In this document: piece by piece, positions 23,750 to 45,059 of the stretch
Layout of the letters: each line of letters opens with the position of its first letter
How positions within the stretch are numbered: position 1 is the first letter of the stretch
Origin: Saccharina japonica
Lineage: Eukaryota; Sar; Phaeophyceae; Laminariales; Laminariaceae
DNA: 64,000 nt
Assembly: GCA_008828725.1 (NCBI GenBank)
Contig: MEHQ01003470.1
Span: 303,966-367,965, forward strand
Reading direction: 5' to 3'
Translations under genes and position numbers: made by a program
The notes under the pieces: generated by a model
Seen by the model: the letters and a program-made list of their open reading frames with translations, nothing else
Database searches by the model: none
What the model was told of the DNA's origin: nothing

Positions 23750-24435
23750 GACGCTTTTCGCTCACGACGGCATATAAAAGGGCTCGACGCGACTCATGAA
23801 TCCAACCCGAACCAGAGGAGCTTCGTACACGAGTAATCAACCGTGCTCGACAAAAAGCCACATACGGCAGTGAGAGCAATTCATGCTCGGACACCTCTCA
23901 CCTCGCGGTCCACCTTCCCCCCTCGCGCTTGCCCATTGGCCCGTACCCCGGTTACCGCTGCTGCTGACGTAGTAAGTGGGGATTGCTGCGGCGTGGTGCT
24001 CTTGGTTGCTGCTGCTGTTCCCGTCCCACGGGAGGAGCGGTTGAACGCAACGTCTGCTATCACCACTTTTCCACCACTGCTACCGCTGCTGCCGTTAAGA
24101 ACGACGGTTCTTGCCATTACGCCAGCATCAGCCACGGCAGCAGCTGTACCAGCAGCAGTGCTATTGAGAACTGGTCTGGATTTTCGCATCGTGGTCTGCT
24201 GCTGTTGTTGTTGCTGCTGCAGCTGCTGCTGCTGCTGCTGGATCGTGCCCCGCTTCAAACTCGGAGGGCCGCCTCTACGAGCGAGTGTTTCGACAGCGAC
24301 GGTTTGAGTAGTTTGTCGTTGATTTGCGCGTCGCGCTATTGGAGTTTTTAGCACGCCAACAGCGCTAGCCGGCGAGCGGATACCACCATCTCGCGGCGGG
24401 AAACCTCTAGTCCCCACCGTGGGGTCGCTCTGCAT
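1..24435 (-). CDS. large low-complexity/coiled-coil protein, multi-exon gene (partial, runs off left edge)
   Basis: I do not recognise the family with confidence. The chain reads, in order: 23902-24435, 22059-22197, 17509-17805, 16264-16472, 12835-15186, 10079-10607, 3855-4009, 2804-3025, 838-1089, 1-50. Every junction has AG/GT borders and intron phases that match (0,1,1,0,0,1,0,0,0), which supports one transcript. Start chosen: ATG at 24433-24435, which opens the first GC-rich island. The product would exceed 1500 residues. It has basic and glutamine-rich stretches near the N-terminus, alanine-rich runs, then charged heptad-like segments (for example ...LEKRVRSLVDGYREL..., ...ELRKEMREREGRLQREL..., ...RRFLDTIAETEAEARRK...) that look like coiled coil, separated by Gly, Ser and Asp runs. 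No enzyme motif or membrane segment was seen. A scaffold or cytoskeletal/basal-body role is only a guess. More exons may hide in the 6-kb gap between 4010 and 10078. Confidence 0.72.
51..837. other. intron with TTGGTCGG-type and CCCT repeats
   Basis: Non-coding. It holds degenerate GGTCGGTTGGTC repeats at 85-130 and 405-560, T-runs at 220-245, and the CCCT-type microsatellite 779-835. No gene is seen on the plus strand. Confidence 0.6.
838..1089 (-). CDS. coiled-coil gene, exon 9
   Basis: Acceptor gatgcggcag|GCGGCG, donor CGAGAG|gtgagg, 84 codons, phase 0 to 0. Encodes DVCIQTEVGDTAHPSPPVPA and a helix MATAVLSVAQRMSDMEERAS followed by VEGLARQALEEARRE. The donor abuts a (CCCT)n tract at 779-835, which would be purine-rich in the transcript. 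Confidence 0.75.
1845..1932. repeat. MITE-like fragment, ACCATAGTAAATAGGACC family
   Basis: Matches the family best defined at 47218-47332: aaataggacctacgg on one side and tttttac...ggtcctatttact...cctccgtag on the other, in inverted relation. Lies in the intron between exons 8 and 9 of the coiled-coil gene. Confidence 0.5.
2360..2434 (-). repeat. exon 8 3'-end copy 3 (intact GT donor)
   Basis: Matches the acidic end of exon 8 (reads RRFDEGDESGSSPVVGESDA AAP) and still ends GCACCG|gtaatg. No acceptor is seen just upstream, so it is probably a junction duplicate and not an exon. Confidence 0.55.
2495..2642. repeat. MITE, ACCATAGTAAATAGGACC family
   Basis: Starts tattacgggagaccatagtaa and ends ttccttcgtaatac with an internal ttggtcctgattac. 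It sits between exon 8 copies 2 and 3, so it inserted after that duplication. Confidence 0.6.
2658..2731 (-). repeat. exon 8 3'-end copy 2
   Basis: Second copy of the acidic end of exon 8. The splice position reads CCG|atgaca, so the GT donor is lost. The flanking cccaccca... gttccttaccg segment is also shared with copy 3, giving a unit of roughly 300 bp. Confidence 0.55.
2804..3025 (-). CDS. coiled-coil gene, exon 8
   Basis: Acceptor ctgtgcag|GAACTC, donor GCACCG|gtgaga, exactly 74 codons, phase 0 to 0. Encodes ELLWEAGRAGTEGGDMGDIS, a helix RFLDTIAETEAEARRKRLF and an acidic tail DEGDESDSSPGDDESDAAAP. The acidic tail and donor recur twice downstream (2658-2731, 2360-2434). Confidence 0.75.
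3345..3735. repeat. minisatellite, (TGCGGCGCAATAGACAAGGG)n-like
   Basis: About 15-20 degenerate copies of a unit near 20 bp with core gcggcgcaa and a variable acaaggg. A related gcggcgca...aggagga array lies at 17145-17465. Open frames on both strands here are repeat artefacts. Confidence 0.75.
3855..4009 (-). CDS. coiled-coil gene, exon 7
   Basis: Acceptor tcactcag|GTGGGC, donor GTGCAG|gtgcga, 155 nt, phase 1 to 0. Encodes PAWQQLPLGDERSQGSVLDK...AGETGEAGVQ. A GC-rich island within AT-rich intron; phases join the neighbours on both sides. Confidence 0.6.
5095..5162. repeat. (CAA)n microsatellite
   Basis: About 20 uninterrupted caa units. Similar runs occur at 7432-7470, 9845-9870, 30598-30712 and, on the other strand, 39974-40072. 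Confidence 0.95.
5409..5810. mobile_element. non-autonomous TIR element (about 400 bp)
   Basis: Long terminal inverted repeats of about 55 bp: the left end begins CAGCCGATTTTCCTAATTGA and the right end is its reverse complement with a few differences. Both ends lie in A/T-rich sequence (attaa). No coding capacity is seen. The superfamily is not decided by the visible ends. Confidence 0.7.
5925..6045. repeat. TCGAAATATCGA-type palindromic repeats
   Basis: Degenerate tandem copies of tcgaaatatcgaac / gttcgatatttcga, self-complementary and able to fold. The same type occurs at 57365-57500 and 57675-57735. Confidence 0.75.
6396..6468 (+). tRNA. tRNA-Ile (anticodon GAU) or tRNA-like gene
   Basis: A full cloverleaf can be drawn: acceptor GCTCCCA/TGGGAGT (G1-U72 wobble), D stem GCTC/GAGC, anticodon stem CGGCT/AGCCG with loop CTGATAA (anticodon GAT), T stem CCGGG/CCCGG with loop TTCGAGC, discriminator A. 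No intron. Box B (GGTTCGAGCCC) is good. Box A deviates: position 8 is G and position 14 is C instead of the near-universal U8 and A14. The gene lies antisense inside an intron of the coiled-coil gene. GAU is the usual bacterial/organellar Ile anticodon (nuclear genes mostly use AAU), so organellar origin or decay should be considered. Confidence 0.8.
6655..6825. mobile_element. hairpin MITE, CAGCTGTGAG family
   Basis: Near-palindromic: left cagctgtgag...gaggatttcgtcgaagctca; right tcagtttcgacgaaatcctcgagctcacagctg. The interior carries acttcgatcgcgcgtac and tcctcatgtaggatgtac. It is flanked by A-runs on the left and T-runs on the right, which may be part of the ends. Confidence 0.75.
7803..7875 (+). 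repeat. tRNA-like (SINE-head-like) sequence, low confidence
   Basis: Has a box-A-like tagactagtggtcagc and box-B-like gttcgaatccc at tRNA spacing, and outer arms that nearly pair (tcgccccggt/accgtggtga). The T stem does not pair, so it is not a functional tRNA. It precedes a dispersed repeat (7918-8120) that recurs at 20120-20290 and 20350-20480 (core accccggatctgagttac), which fits a tRNA-derived SINE. Confidence 0.35.
7950..8115 (+). repeat. dispersed repeat, core GTGACCCCGGATCTGAGTTA
   Basis: Shares gtcgacgaggga, cgcgataaaaatgcaaggcaag, agagcctac and gtgaccccggatctgagtta with 20120-20290 and, more weakly, 20350-20480. The order of blocks is kept, so it is one family with three copies here. 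Confidence 0.7.
8217..8556. mobile_element. hairpin MITE, CAGCTGTGAG family (long copy)
   Basis: Left end cagctgtgatgagaggtcc; right end gagtttcgacgaaatcctcgagctcacagct. The interior repeats tatgtccccctcatacgggat twice and contains cgcgcgatcgaagtattacact. Confidence 0.65.
8845..8903. repeat. hairpin MITE end fragment
   Basis: Single arm: agcttgcaaaatatgagtttcgacgacatcctcgatctcacagctg. Same family as 6655-6825. Confidence 0.6.
9590..9645. repeat. hairpin MITE end fragment
   Basis: Single arm: acagctgcgaggagatcgaggatttcgtcgaaactcatctttgca. Same family as 6655-6825. Confidence 0.6.
10079..10607 (-). CDS. coiled-coil gene, exon 6 copy A
   Basis: Acceptor ggccag|GCTCTTCGC, proposed donor GAGG|gtagcc at 10079, 529 nt, phase 0 to 1, which fits exon 7. 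Residues ALRGEVESRRVLLTNQELSL and RERETALVGREAEAAEEAQR extend the exon 5 helix, followed by LTLPERVEEKEEE. Then come two in-frame copies of a roughly 51-residue Gly/Glu-rich unit (LTGRPLTEKYWPM.SDW.GEE). The second half is encoded by C-rich repeats and the 3' limit is tentative; splicing could also leave earlier. Confidence 0.55.
10119..10395. repeat. tandem pair of 154-bp units within exon 6A
   Basis: Two copies of ctccagcatgccgaccttc...gaggacgcccagtcagcccc separated by 154 bp, each ending in a C-run of variable length. On the minus strand they encode the 51-residue Gly/Glu-rich protein repeat. Confidence 0.8.
10353..10894. repeat. direct repeat, copy A (542 bp)
   Basis: Matches 11010-11551 base for base over most of its length at an offset of 657. 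The unit covers exon 6, its acceptor, and about 290 bp of upstream intron. The C-run inside did not change the offset, which argues for a recent duplication. Confidence 0.9.
11003..11264 (-). CDS. coiled-coil gene, exon 6 copy B (duplicate exon)
   Basis: Acceptor ggccag|GCTCTTCGC gives ALRGEVESRRVLLTNQELSL... in frame with exon 5. It is an essentially identical copy of the first part of exon 6 copy A, 657 bp away. A possible donor CTGCA|gtacgt at 11003 leaves phase 1, the same as copy A. Copy B therefore could replace copy A but could not splice in frame onto it (phase 1 to phase 0), which suggests mutually exclusive use or a dead duplicate. Confidence 0.5.
11010..11551. repeat. direct repeat, copy B (542 bp)
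   Basis: Second copy of the exon 6 region; 115 bp of C-rich sequence separates it from copy A. Confidence 0.9.
11936..12185. repeat. (TGTATGATC)n and (GTAGATGATCTATCT)n repeats
   Basis: Units of 9-15 bp built around gatc; a relative of the arrays at 20575-20960, 58235-58625 and 58795-58845, where the complementary form agatcatac or agatcatct is seen. Confidence 0.8.
12565..12655. repeat. hairpin MITE fragment
   Basis: One arm: acagctgcaagatcgaggatttcgtcgaagctcat...tttgcaagctgtgcgtgatacttttcgatcg. Confidence 0.55.
12835..15186 (-). CDS. coiled-coil gene, exon 5 (large central exon)
   Basis: Acceptor ttgtag|GCGCTG and donor ATGCAG|gtatgg bound 2352 nt (784 codons, phase 0 to 0). It opens with a helix (EGIHRELFALREAKLALDKA), then Gly-rich linkers, a Pro/Arg-rich region, a coiled coil near residues 270-340 of the exon (ARDQAVAAAREQREGATRAV... 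ELRKEMREREGRLQREL), Ala/Thr runs, a short conserved-looking patch GHIIPVETADAQAQTV, a polyQ run, Asp/Gly/Asn/Tyr repeats, and a closing helix (LLDLMREVVGQQKELGVERS) that runs on into exon 6. The opposite strand also has long open frames here, a by-product of the high GC. Confidence 0.8.
15410..15570. repeat. GGGTC/GGGTCGG-rich repeat element
   Basis: Degenerate cgggtcgggtcag... repeats with caggaagttttcgaaa and caggaggttttcaaac blocks. The blocks recur in 46160-46185 and 60720-60745 next to (GGGTC)n, which suggests one dispersed family carrying the pentanucleotide. Confidence 0.65.
15985..16105. repeat. hairpin MITE fragment
   Basis: Contains gcacgatcgaagtatcaca and gagtttcgacgaaatcctagatctcaaagc, same family as 6655-6825, decayed. 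Confidence 0.5.
16164..16187 (-). CDS. possible duplicated 24-nt microexon
   Basis: Copy of the last 24 nt of exon 4 (one base different, changing Asp to Gly) with its own donor GTCAG|gtaagt and an acceptor gttaacag immediately before it. It is 8 codons long and phase-neutral, so it could be included without a frameshift, or serve as an alternative donor copy. Use is not shown by sequence alone. Confidence 0.35.
16264..16472 (-). CDS. coiled-coil gene, exon 4
   Basis: Acceptor cctgacag|GCTTGG and donor GATCAG|gtacgt, 209 nt, phase 1 to 0. Encodes LEKRVRSLVDGYRELNELVE, then a glycine run (CCN repeats at 16285-16325 on the plus strand) and GDGVGLDQ. The last 24 nt and the donor are duplicated downstream (16164-16187). 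Confidence 0.75.
16500..16640. repeat. (GGGT)n microsatellite
   Basis: Runs of ggtgggtgggtg in the intron between exons 3 and 4, directly upstream (minus strand) of the exon 4 acceptor. It would be C/A-rich in the transcript. Confidence 0.85.
17509..17805 (-). CDS. coiled-coil gene, exon 3
   Basis: Acceptor tttcatag|TCGCGG, donor GAGG|gtaagt, 297 nt, phase 1 to 1. An Ala/Thr-rich first half is followed by a helical segment ADRVVTEYEKLLQAIPTMAR and HMGKLQGDTETMAEG that continues into exon 4 without a break in frame. Confidence 0.72.
18367..19857 (+). mobile_element. LINE (non-LTR retrotransposon), 5'-truncated RT-endonuclease ORF fragment
   Basis: One open frame (497 codons) starts inside the reverse transcriptase at EKYVDILQGVAQGCTLSPNL and goes on with the FADD catalytic box (LIFADDFVCISETPEGL), the thumb-like CAVVVCNEDK/YTYLGVEISKYCSWD region and a C-terminal zinc-knuckle-like CPCGKAIESRIHIVGEC. 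It ends at TGA 19855-19857. The N-terminal fingers, endonuclease and any ORF1 are missing. The frame has no interruption, so the copy is young even though truncated. The stop codon lies 5 nt before a pure C-run; another C-run lies at the 5' junction (18356-18365). It is in the opposite orientation to the host gene. Confidence 0.9.
19858..19884 (+). repeat. poly-C tail of the LINE
   Basis: gtacg followed by about 22 C. The same gagtacg-C(n) ending is found on four short relatives in this window. Confidence 0.85.
20120..20290 (+). repeat. dispersed repeat, copy 2
   Basis: Same block order as 7950-8115 (gtcgacgaggga, gcaaggcaag, gaccccggatctgagttac, aataataaa). A third partial copy follows at 20350-20480. 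Confidence 0.7.
20575..20960. repeat. AGATCATAC/AGATCATCT repeat array
   Basis: Many 9-10-bp units (acagatcat, agatcatct), plus two copies of a 66-bp block cctgacctgccgt.atgagatgttgtgcaagatctgtatgctgt. Confidence 0.85.
22059..22197 (-). CDS. coiled-coil gene, exon 2
   Basis: Acceptor tttag|GTTGGC and donor CGAG|gtgagc enclose 139 nt (phase 0 to 1). The frame gives a basic, proline/alanine-rich piece (VGTSTPRTGKGVAGAANRQP...LKRGNATKLASSRR) like the end of exon 1. All three frames are open here; this one was chosen because its phases join both neighbours. Confidence 0.6.
23340..23500. mobile_element. hAT-like MITE (161 bp) with 8-bp target duplication
   Basis: Left end CAAAGATGTCAGGAGACGG, right end its inverted match (CCGTCTCCTGACATATTTG). 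Flanking CTCTACAC occurs at 23332-23339 and 23501-23508, an exact 8-bp duplication as hAT elements make. The interior repeats gtcagtcaagg several times. No coding capacity. Confidence 0.85.
23706..23748. repeat. (CTG)n microsatellite
   Basis: About 14 ctg units in the intron between exons 1 and 2 of the coiled-coil gene. Confidence 0.9.
23902..24435 (-). CDS. coiled-coil gene, exon 1 (start exon)
   Basis: 178 codons from ATG at 24435 to the donor GAG|gtgaga (phase 0). Early residues are MQSDPTVGTRGFPPRDGG, followed by basic segments, a polyglutamine tract encoded by the CTG/TTG run at 24200-24240, and an Ala/Ser/Thr-rich tail ending KVDRE. The frame also stays open a little way upstream of this ATG with possible acceptors, so an earlier exon cannot be excluded. 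Confidence 0.65.
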
Positions 24436-25022
24436 GCGCCTCGCCTCTGGTCCCGGGAAACGGGGCCTGCTAGCTTGGCGTTCTCACGTGCCTCTCACGC
24501 CGACACGAGGCGCATAATTATCCCTGGTAAAAAACGCTCTTTTATACACATGGAACTCCACTGCGGTGGAATTACCGTCAAAATTAACCACGCACACGTA
24601 CTTGTACGAACGCTTATTCTGCCCACTCGCGATAGACAGCGGGCACGCAGGCACACGTTTCATACATCGTCCGCGCCGTCTCGGCTCCTTCTCGCACGCA
24701 ACCCTCGACCCCTCGCAGTCGCAGCCCCGAGCGCCAGAGCCCCGCAGCTGGCCGCGAATTTCCTCACATGTGGAGCGCTTCTGCTCCTCTGTGCGCGTTA
24801 GCCTACTTGATCGCCTCTTCTTGCTGCAGCAGCAAGAACGAGTGTAATCATCATGTGTCCGCTTTTCTCTATGCGCCGCCGACACGGTCTTCTCCAGCTG
24901 TAGAGCCGAGAGCCCGACAAAACCCCGGCGGCACAACAGGCTGCAGAGTTAGGAGCGCGGGCGCGGCGGTAGACGTGAGGGTGCGGAGCTGCGGGGCGAG
25001 AGGGAAGGTAGCATCGATAGCG
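24436..25022. promoter_or_regulatory. putative divergent promoter region
   Basis: 587 bp between the minus-strand start (24435) and a plus-strand ATG (25023). GC-rich and free of the repeats that fill the rest of the window, as expected for a shared 5' region. I recognise no specific promoter element. Confidence 0.35.
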
Positions 25023-25241
25023 ATGTCTGGCGAGGTCGGTGACGTGAACAAAACGGATCTGGCTGTCGACGATGACAGCAGCACCAGCACCAGCACCAGC
25101 AGCGACGATGTGTTTCGGCCTGACCGAGACGTGGAGAAGCAGGCGTACCAATCCACGGAGGGCTGGCAGCTCAAGTACCACGACATCAAGACCAGGAGGG
25201 ACGCTGCGGACGACAGGGCAAAGGCGAGGGACCATCAGTAG
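25023..25241 (+). CDS. possible first exon of the adenylate kinase gene, or small separate ORF
   Basis: ATG-initiated frame of 72 codons: MSGEVGDVNKTDLAVDDDSS, a Ser/Thr run, then RPDRDVEKQAYQSTEGWQLK and DIKTRRDAADDRAKARDHQ, stop TAG at 25239. Hydrophilic, with no signal or transit-like start. GC and codon use look coding. No phase-0 GT donor lies before the stop. A GC-type donor (GACAGG|gcaaag at 25218) would be phase 0 and join the P-loop exon in frame. It could instead be an independent short protein. Confidence 0.45.
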   Translation: MSGEVGDVNKTDLAVDDDSSTSTSTSSDDVFRPDRDVEKQAYQSTEGWQLKYHDIKTRRDAADDRAKARDHQ

Positions 25242-25862
25242 CAGGCAAAAAGCTTGGAAGTACATTTTGGTTGGGCACATTCGTCTACTCGCACACTCGT
25301 TTCATATCGTACGTACGTAACATACACGTCGTACGTAGTGCTCTCATGCTCCCATATGTACGTGTATACGACGTATACGTACGTACGTAAGCGTGTATCT
25401 GTTCGTTGGAACGTTGGGGTAGGGGAGTCGAAAAAATGAAAAAAATACGTGAAGATTGGAGGTCTGAACAGACGATCAAGATCGCATGATACTGATATCT
25501 GGTATGAGTACCATATTAATATGATACCTGGTATGTACGAGTACGAGTACGAGGTACACGAGTATCAGGTCACCGAGCACGGACACTGGGTGTGCTGGAT
25601 GTCGACGGGTAGAAAGGAAGGTTTAATGTGAAGAACACACACACGTCATGATGATGCAGATCTTTGGGCGGATATCTACATATCTACATATTCCTGGTAT
25701 GTCTTTACCGTTATGATCTACAACGTGTGCATACGAGGTACGATCCAGGTGTACCTGGTGCATACGTAGCTCATCATGTTGTGTGGGAACTGATGTGCAA
25801 TCTGCAATCTGCATGATCAATGATATCTCATGTTTCCTTGGTTGGATATTTAAAAAATTAAG

Positions 25863-26010
25863 AAACAACAGCTGTGAGCTCGAGGATTTCGTCGAAGCTC
25901 ATCTTTGCTACGAGTAGCTGAGTGTAATACTTCGATCGCGCGTACTTACGGATTTTATATGTCCTCATGTAGGATGTACATCCCGTATGAGGGGGACACA
26001 ATGTATATAC
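25863..26010. mobile_element. hairpin MITE, CAGCTGTGAG family (one arm plus centre)
   Basis: Starts acagctgtgagctcgaggatttcg, then aagctcatctttgct, acttcgatcgcgcgtacttac, tcctcatgtaggatgtac. Almost identical to the left part of 6655-6825, but the right arm is missing. Confidence 0.7.
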
Positions 26011-26309
26011 AGCATGAGAGGTTCTGCACGACAACTCGTAACGGCAGGTAGGTTAGGGTCTGTATGATCTACAGTAGTGTAGATGATCTATTAAATAGTG
26101 TAGATGATCTAGATCGTGATCTGTTCGACGTCTGGAGCATACCAGTACGATACCATCCATCGCTGCCCCTTCCTGCATGCTGCGAGCTGCCACATGCACC
26201 ATTAACAAGTAGTATGTATATACGTGCAACAGTAGTATACCAGGGGTACTGCCGTGCTGCCGTGCTGCTCGTGGAAGAGGGCCTATAGCCTATTACTTTT
26301 TTTATTACC

Positions 26310-27190
26310 TTGCTCACGCAGAGCGGTGGGTGGAGAGTCAAGGTGCCATGAGGCGGTGGAAAGATAGATGGAACATGTATGTACTATCGAGTCCAGCTCC
26401 ACCTATTGCTCTGCGCGAGCAAGGCAATATGCCGAGCACCCATGCACCTGGATAATCCAACATACTCTTTCTGGGTTCCCCCTGATGGGGCTTGTTGGAT
26501 CACCCAGGTCCATGTGTGCTAGGCGTATTGCCTTGCTCCCGCAGAGCGGTGGGTGGAGAGTCAAGGTGCCATGAGGCAGTGGAGAGATAGATGGAACACG
26601 TATATAGTATCGAGTCCAGCTTCACCAGAGAGAGAACCCAGAAGGAGTATGTTGGTATGTTGGATCATCCGGGTGCACGGGTGCGCGGCATATTACCTTG
26701 CTCACTCAGAGCGGTGGGTGGAGAGTCAAGGTGCCATGAGGCAGTGGAAAGATAGATGGAAAACGGATATAGTATCGAGTCCAGCTCCACCTATTGCTCT
26801 GCGCGAGCAAGGCAATATGCCGAGCACCCATGCACCTGGATAATCCAACATACTCTTTATGGGTTCCCCCTGATGGGGCTTGTTGGATCACCCAGGTCCA
26901 TGTGTGCTAGGCGTATTGCCTTGCTCCCGCAGAGCGGTGGGTGGAGAGTCAAGGTGCCATGAGGCAGTGGAAAGATAGATGGAAAACGGATATAGTATCG
27001 AGTCCAGCTCCACCAGAGAGAGAACCCAGAAGGAGTATGTTGGTATGTTGGATCATCCAGGTGCACGGGTGCGCGGCATATTACCTTGCTCACTCAGAGC
27101 GGTGGGTGGAGAGTCAAGGGGCCATGAGGCAGTGGAGAGATAGATGGAACGCGTATATAGTATCGAATCCAGCTCCACCAGGGAGAGAAC
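26310..27190. repeat. tandem repeat, higher-order unit about 390 bp
   Basis: Five copies of cagagcggtgggtggagagtcaagg with gccatgaggc.gtgga.agatagatgg and tagtatcgagtccagct near 26320, 26540, 26710, 26930 and 27100. Two sub-variants alternate (one followed by cacctattgctctgcgcgag, one by caccagagagagaaccc). Alternation gives the higher-order period. Confidence 0.85.
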
Positions 27191-27702
27191 CCAGAAGAAC
27201 TCCAACGCGGACGTCAAGGCGGACTGGACGCAGGGGGTTGTAGCCCGTTCGTTCCATGACCCCGTAAATGGGATCCATGTGCCATTTTTACATTTGTACC
27301 ACCCCATTCGGGAACAACATAAATCCCGCCGCAATCTCCGTAGATGGATTGCAGTCACACCAACTCAAACACTCAGAGACGATTTTACATCACACGCAGA
27401 TAAAATAAAATAATTGTAAATACGTCGGCTGATACGTCGGCTGGGAGTTCAACCGAATGAATAGTTGATGCTCAACTTGCAAAGATGACATTCAACCAAA
27501 AGTCCTCCATATATCGCAGCACTTGGATGTTTTGATTTTATCTTTGTACACGTATCTTCCCTGAAAGATCCGCAGCAGTAAAGATCATGGTGTGGAGATC
27601 GAACATCGATGATCCGTCCTAGGTGTGTGATTAATATGATCTTCTCTTTGTTGTTGTTGTTGCAATATTTGACGTTGACGGCTTTTTCCTTGGTGTCGTC
27701 AG

Positions 27703-43705
<16,003 letters not shown>

Positions 43706-43864
43706 ATGGATAGATTGCAGGAACTGGGGGAATGAAACCCGAATGGTATTTCAAGACTTTATAGGCTACAGCAGTTAAGACTTCGTGCACAGGCTTCCCG
43801 TTTTCGATTTTTTTTTGGTTTCCCTTTGGTTTTGTTCTTTTGGGGAGTGTTTCTGAGTAATTGA

Positions 43865-44115
43865 AGATATTGTACGACGTAGTCCAATAGGCTGTTGTAG
43901 TCCAATAGGCTACTGCTGTCCAATAGGCTACTGTAGTTCAATGGGCTACCTCAGTCCAATAGCTTACTGATGTGGTCCAATAGGATACTGCTGTAGTCCA
44001 ATAGCCTACTGTAGCCCAATAGCCTACTGCTGTCCAATAGCCTATTGCTAACCAATAGACTACTGTATTCCAATAGGCTACTGCAGTCCAATAGGCTACT
44101 GCTGTGATCCAATAG
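43865..44115. repeat. minisatellite, (TGTAGTCCAATAGGCTAC)n
   Basis: About 14 degenerate units of 15-19 bp with ccaatag core. Confidence 0.9.
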
Positions 44116-44511
44116 GTATCCATTTTTGGTTTCCCTCGGTTTTCTTCTTCCGGGGAATGCTTTATTTCAAGGTGATCAACGTTGGATTTTTTCCATGCTG
44201 CATGCACCTGTCTGGCACGAAAGGGCAACACTGCCCTTCCATTGCTATATTCTTCCCGAATACGAATGCCATCCAAGTTATACGAAAACGGACCAAACCA
44301 ATTACCCATACAGAGGTAATTACCGGCCTTCCAAGCCAATTCTATTACAGCACTTTATCGGAAAGCAAACGAAATCATGATAATACAGTGTAGAAAACGC
44401 GGAACGACACCTACATCATCCCCCCGTCGTCTCGGCCCCTGACGGCCGCTCCACCCCCCCCCCTACCCTTCCCTCCTTTCCCCCTCCCACCTCCTCCTTA
44501 ACACCCCTCCG

Positions 44512-44660
44512 GTACTGGCATTGTAGGGGTGCGAGGGTCTATGGTCACACGACTACGGCCAAGTACGACATGAGTACACCCCCCCCCCCCGCTACCCCCC
44601 CTCCCATCCTTTCCCGCTCAAAGGAGTTGTTGGCGTAGGACTACGGCCATGTCATGCATG
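44512..44660 (+). mobile_element. C-tailed retroposon family B, two 3' ends
   Basis: tggcattgtaggggtgcgagggtctatggtcacacgactacgg...acgacatgagtacac followed by C-run; a shorter copy (gactacggccatg...catgagttaac) follows at 44637. Confidence 0.75.
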
Positions 44661-44686
44661 AGTTAACCCCCTCCCCCTTACGGTGC

Positions 44687-44845
44687 TCCGTCTCGAAAGG
44701 GATGCGTGGTCAATGGTCAAATGACTAAGGCAGCAACAAATGAGTACGCCCCCCCCTCCCCCCCCCGCCCGTCTCGGAAAGGGATGCGTGGTCAATGGTC
44801 AAATGACAAGGCAAGCAACATAAGAGTACGCCCCCCCCCTCCCCT
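44687..44845 (+). mobile_element. two ultrashort LINE 3' ends with C-tails in tandem
   Basis: cgtctcgaaagggatgcgtggtcaatggtcaaatgactaagg...gagtacg plus C-run at 44687-44766, then again at 44769-44840. Both lie just upstream of the first Nudix exon. Confidence 0.85.
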
Positions 44846-44905
44846 CCCTCCTCTGACATGTTGATGTCTACTTGTCTGTCGAAATGTCGGCTCTGGGATC
44901 GGCAG

Positions 44906-45059
44906 GGGGACGCCAGAATGTCAGACGTCGGCGAGCTTACGGAGAGGGACGAACAGAAGGCCTTCCAGGAGAGGCCTACCCTGCTTGCCGCGGCTCAGCG
45001 ATGCAATCGGTATAGGGCTACCGATTACATGCCCGTCTACGTTAGAGAAGATCGTCAAG
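44906..45059 (+). CDS. Nudix exon 1
   Basis: If spliced: acceptor gatcggcag|GGGGAC, phase 0, in frame with adenylate kinase. If a gene start: ATG at 44918 (MSDVGELTERDEQKAFQERP). Donor CGTCAAG|gtggga, phase 1. The open frame extends upstream to another ATG at 44858. Confidence 0.8.

Larger units (their letters stand above)
25242..27702. other. region upstream of the P-loop exon: MITE and tandem repeats
   Basis: No certain exon. It holds a hairpin MITE (25865-26010), GATC-type repeats (26060-26125), the tandem array 26310-27190, and an open stretch 27190-27410 (reads NSNADVKADWTQGVVARSFH in one frame) that I cannot identify. Confidence 0.5.

Noticed and set aside
26368-27243. Repeated 68-100-codon frames
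   Set aside because: Arise from the tandem array 26310-27190; they overlap on both strands and share no family.
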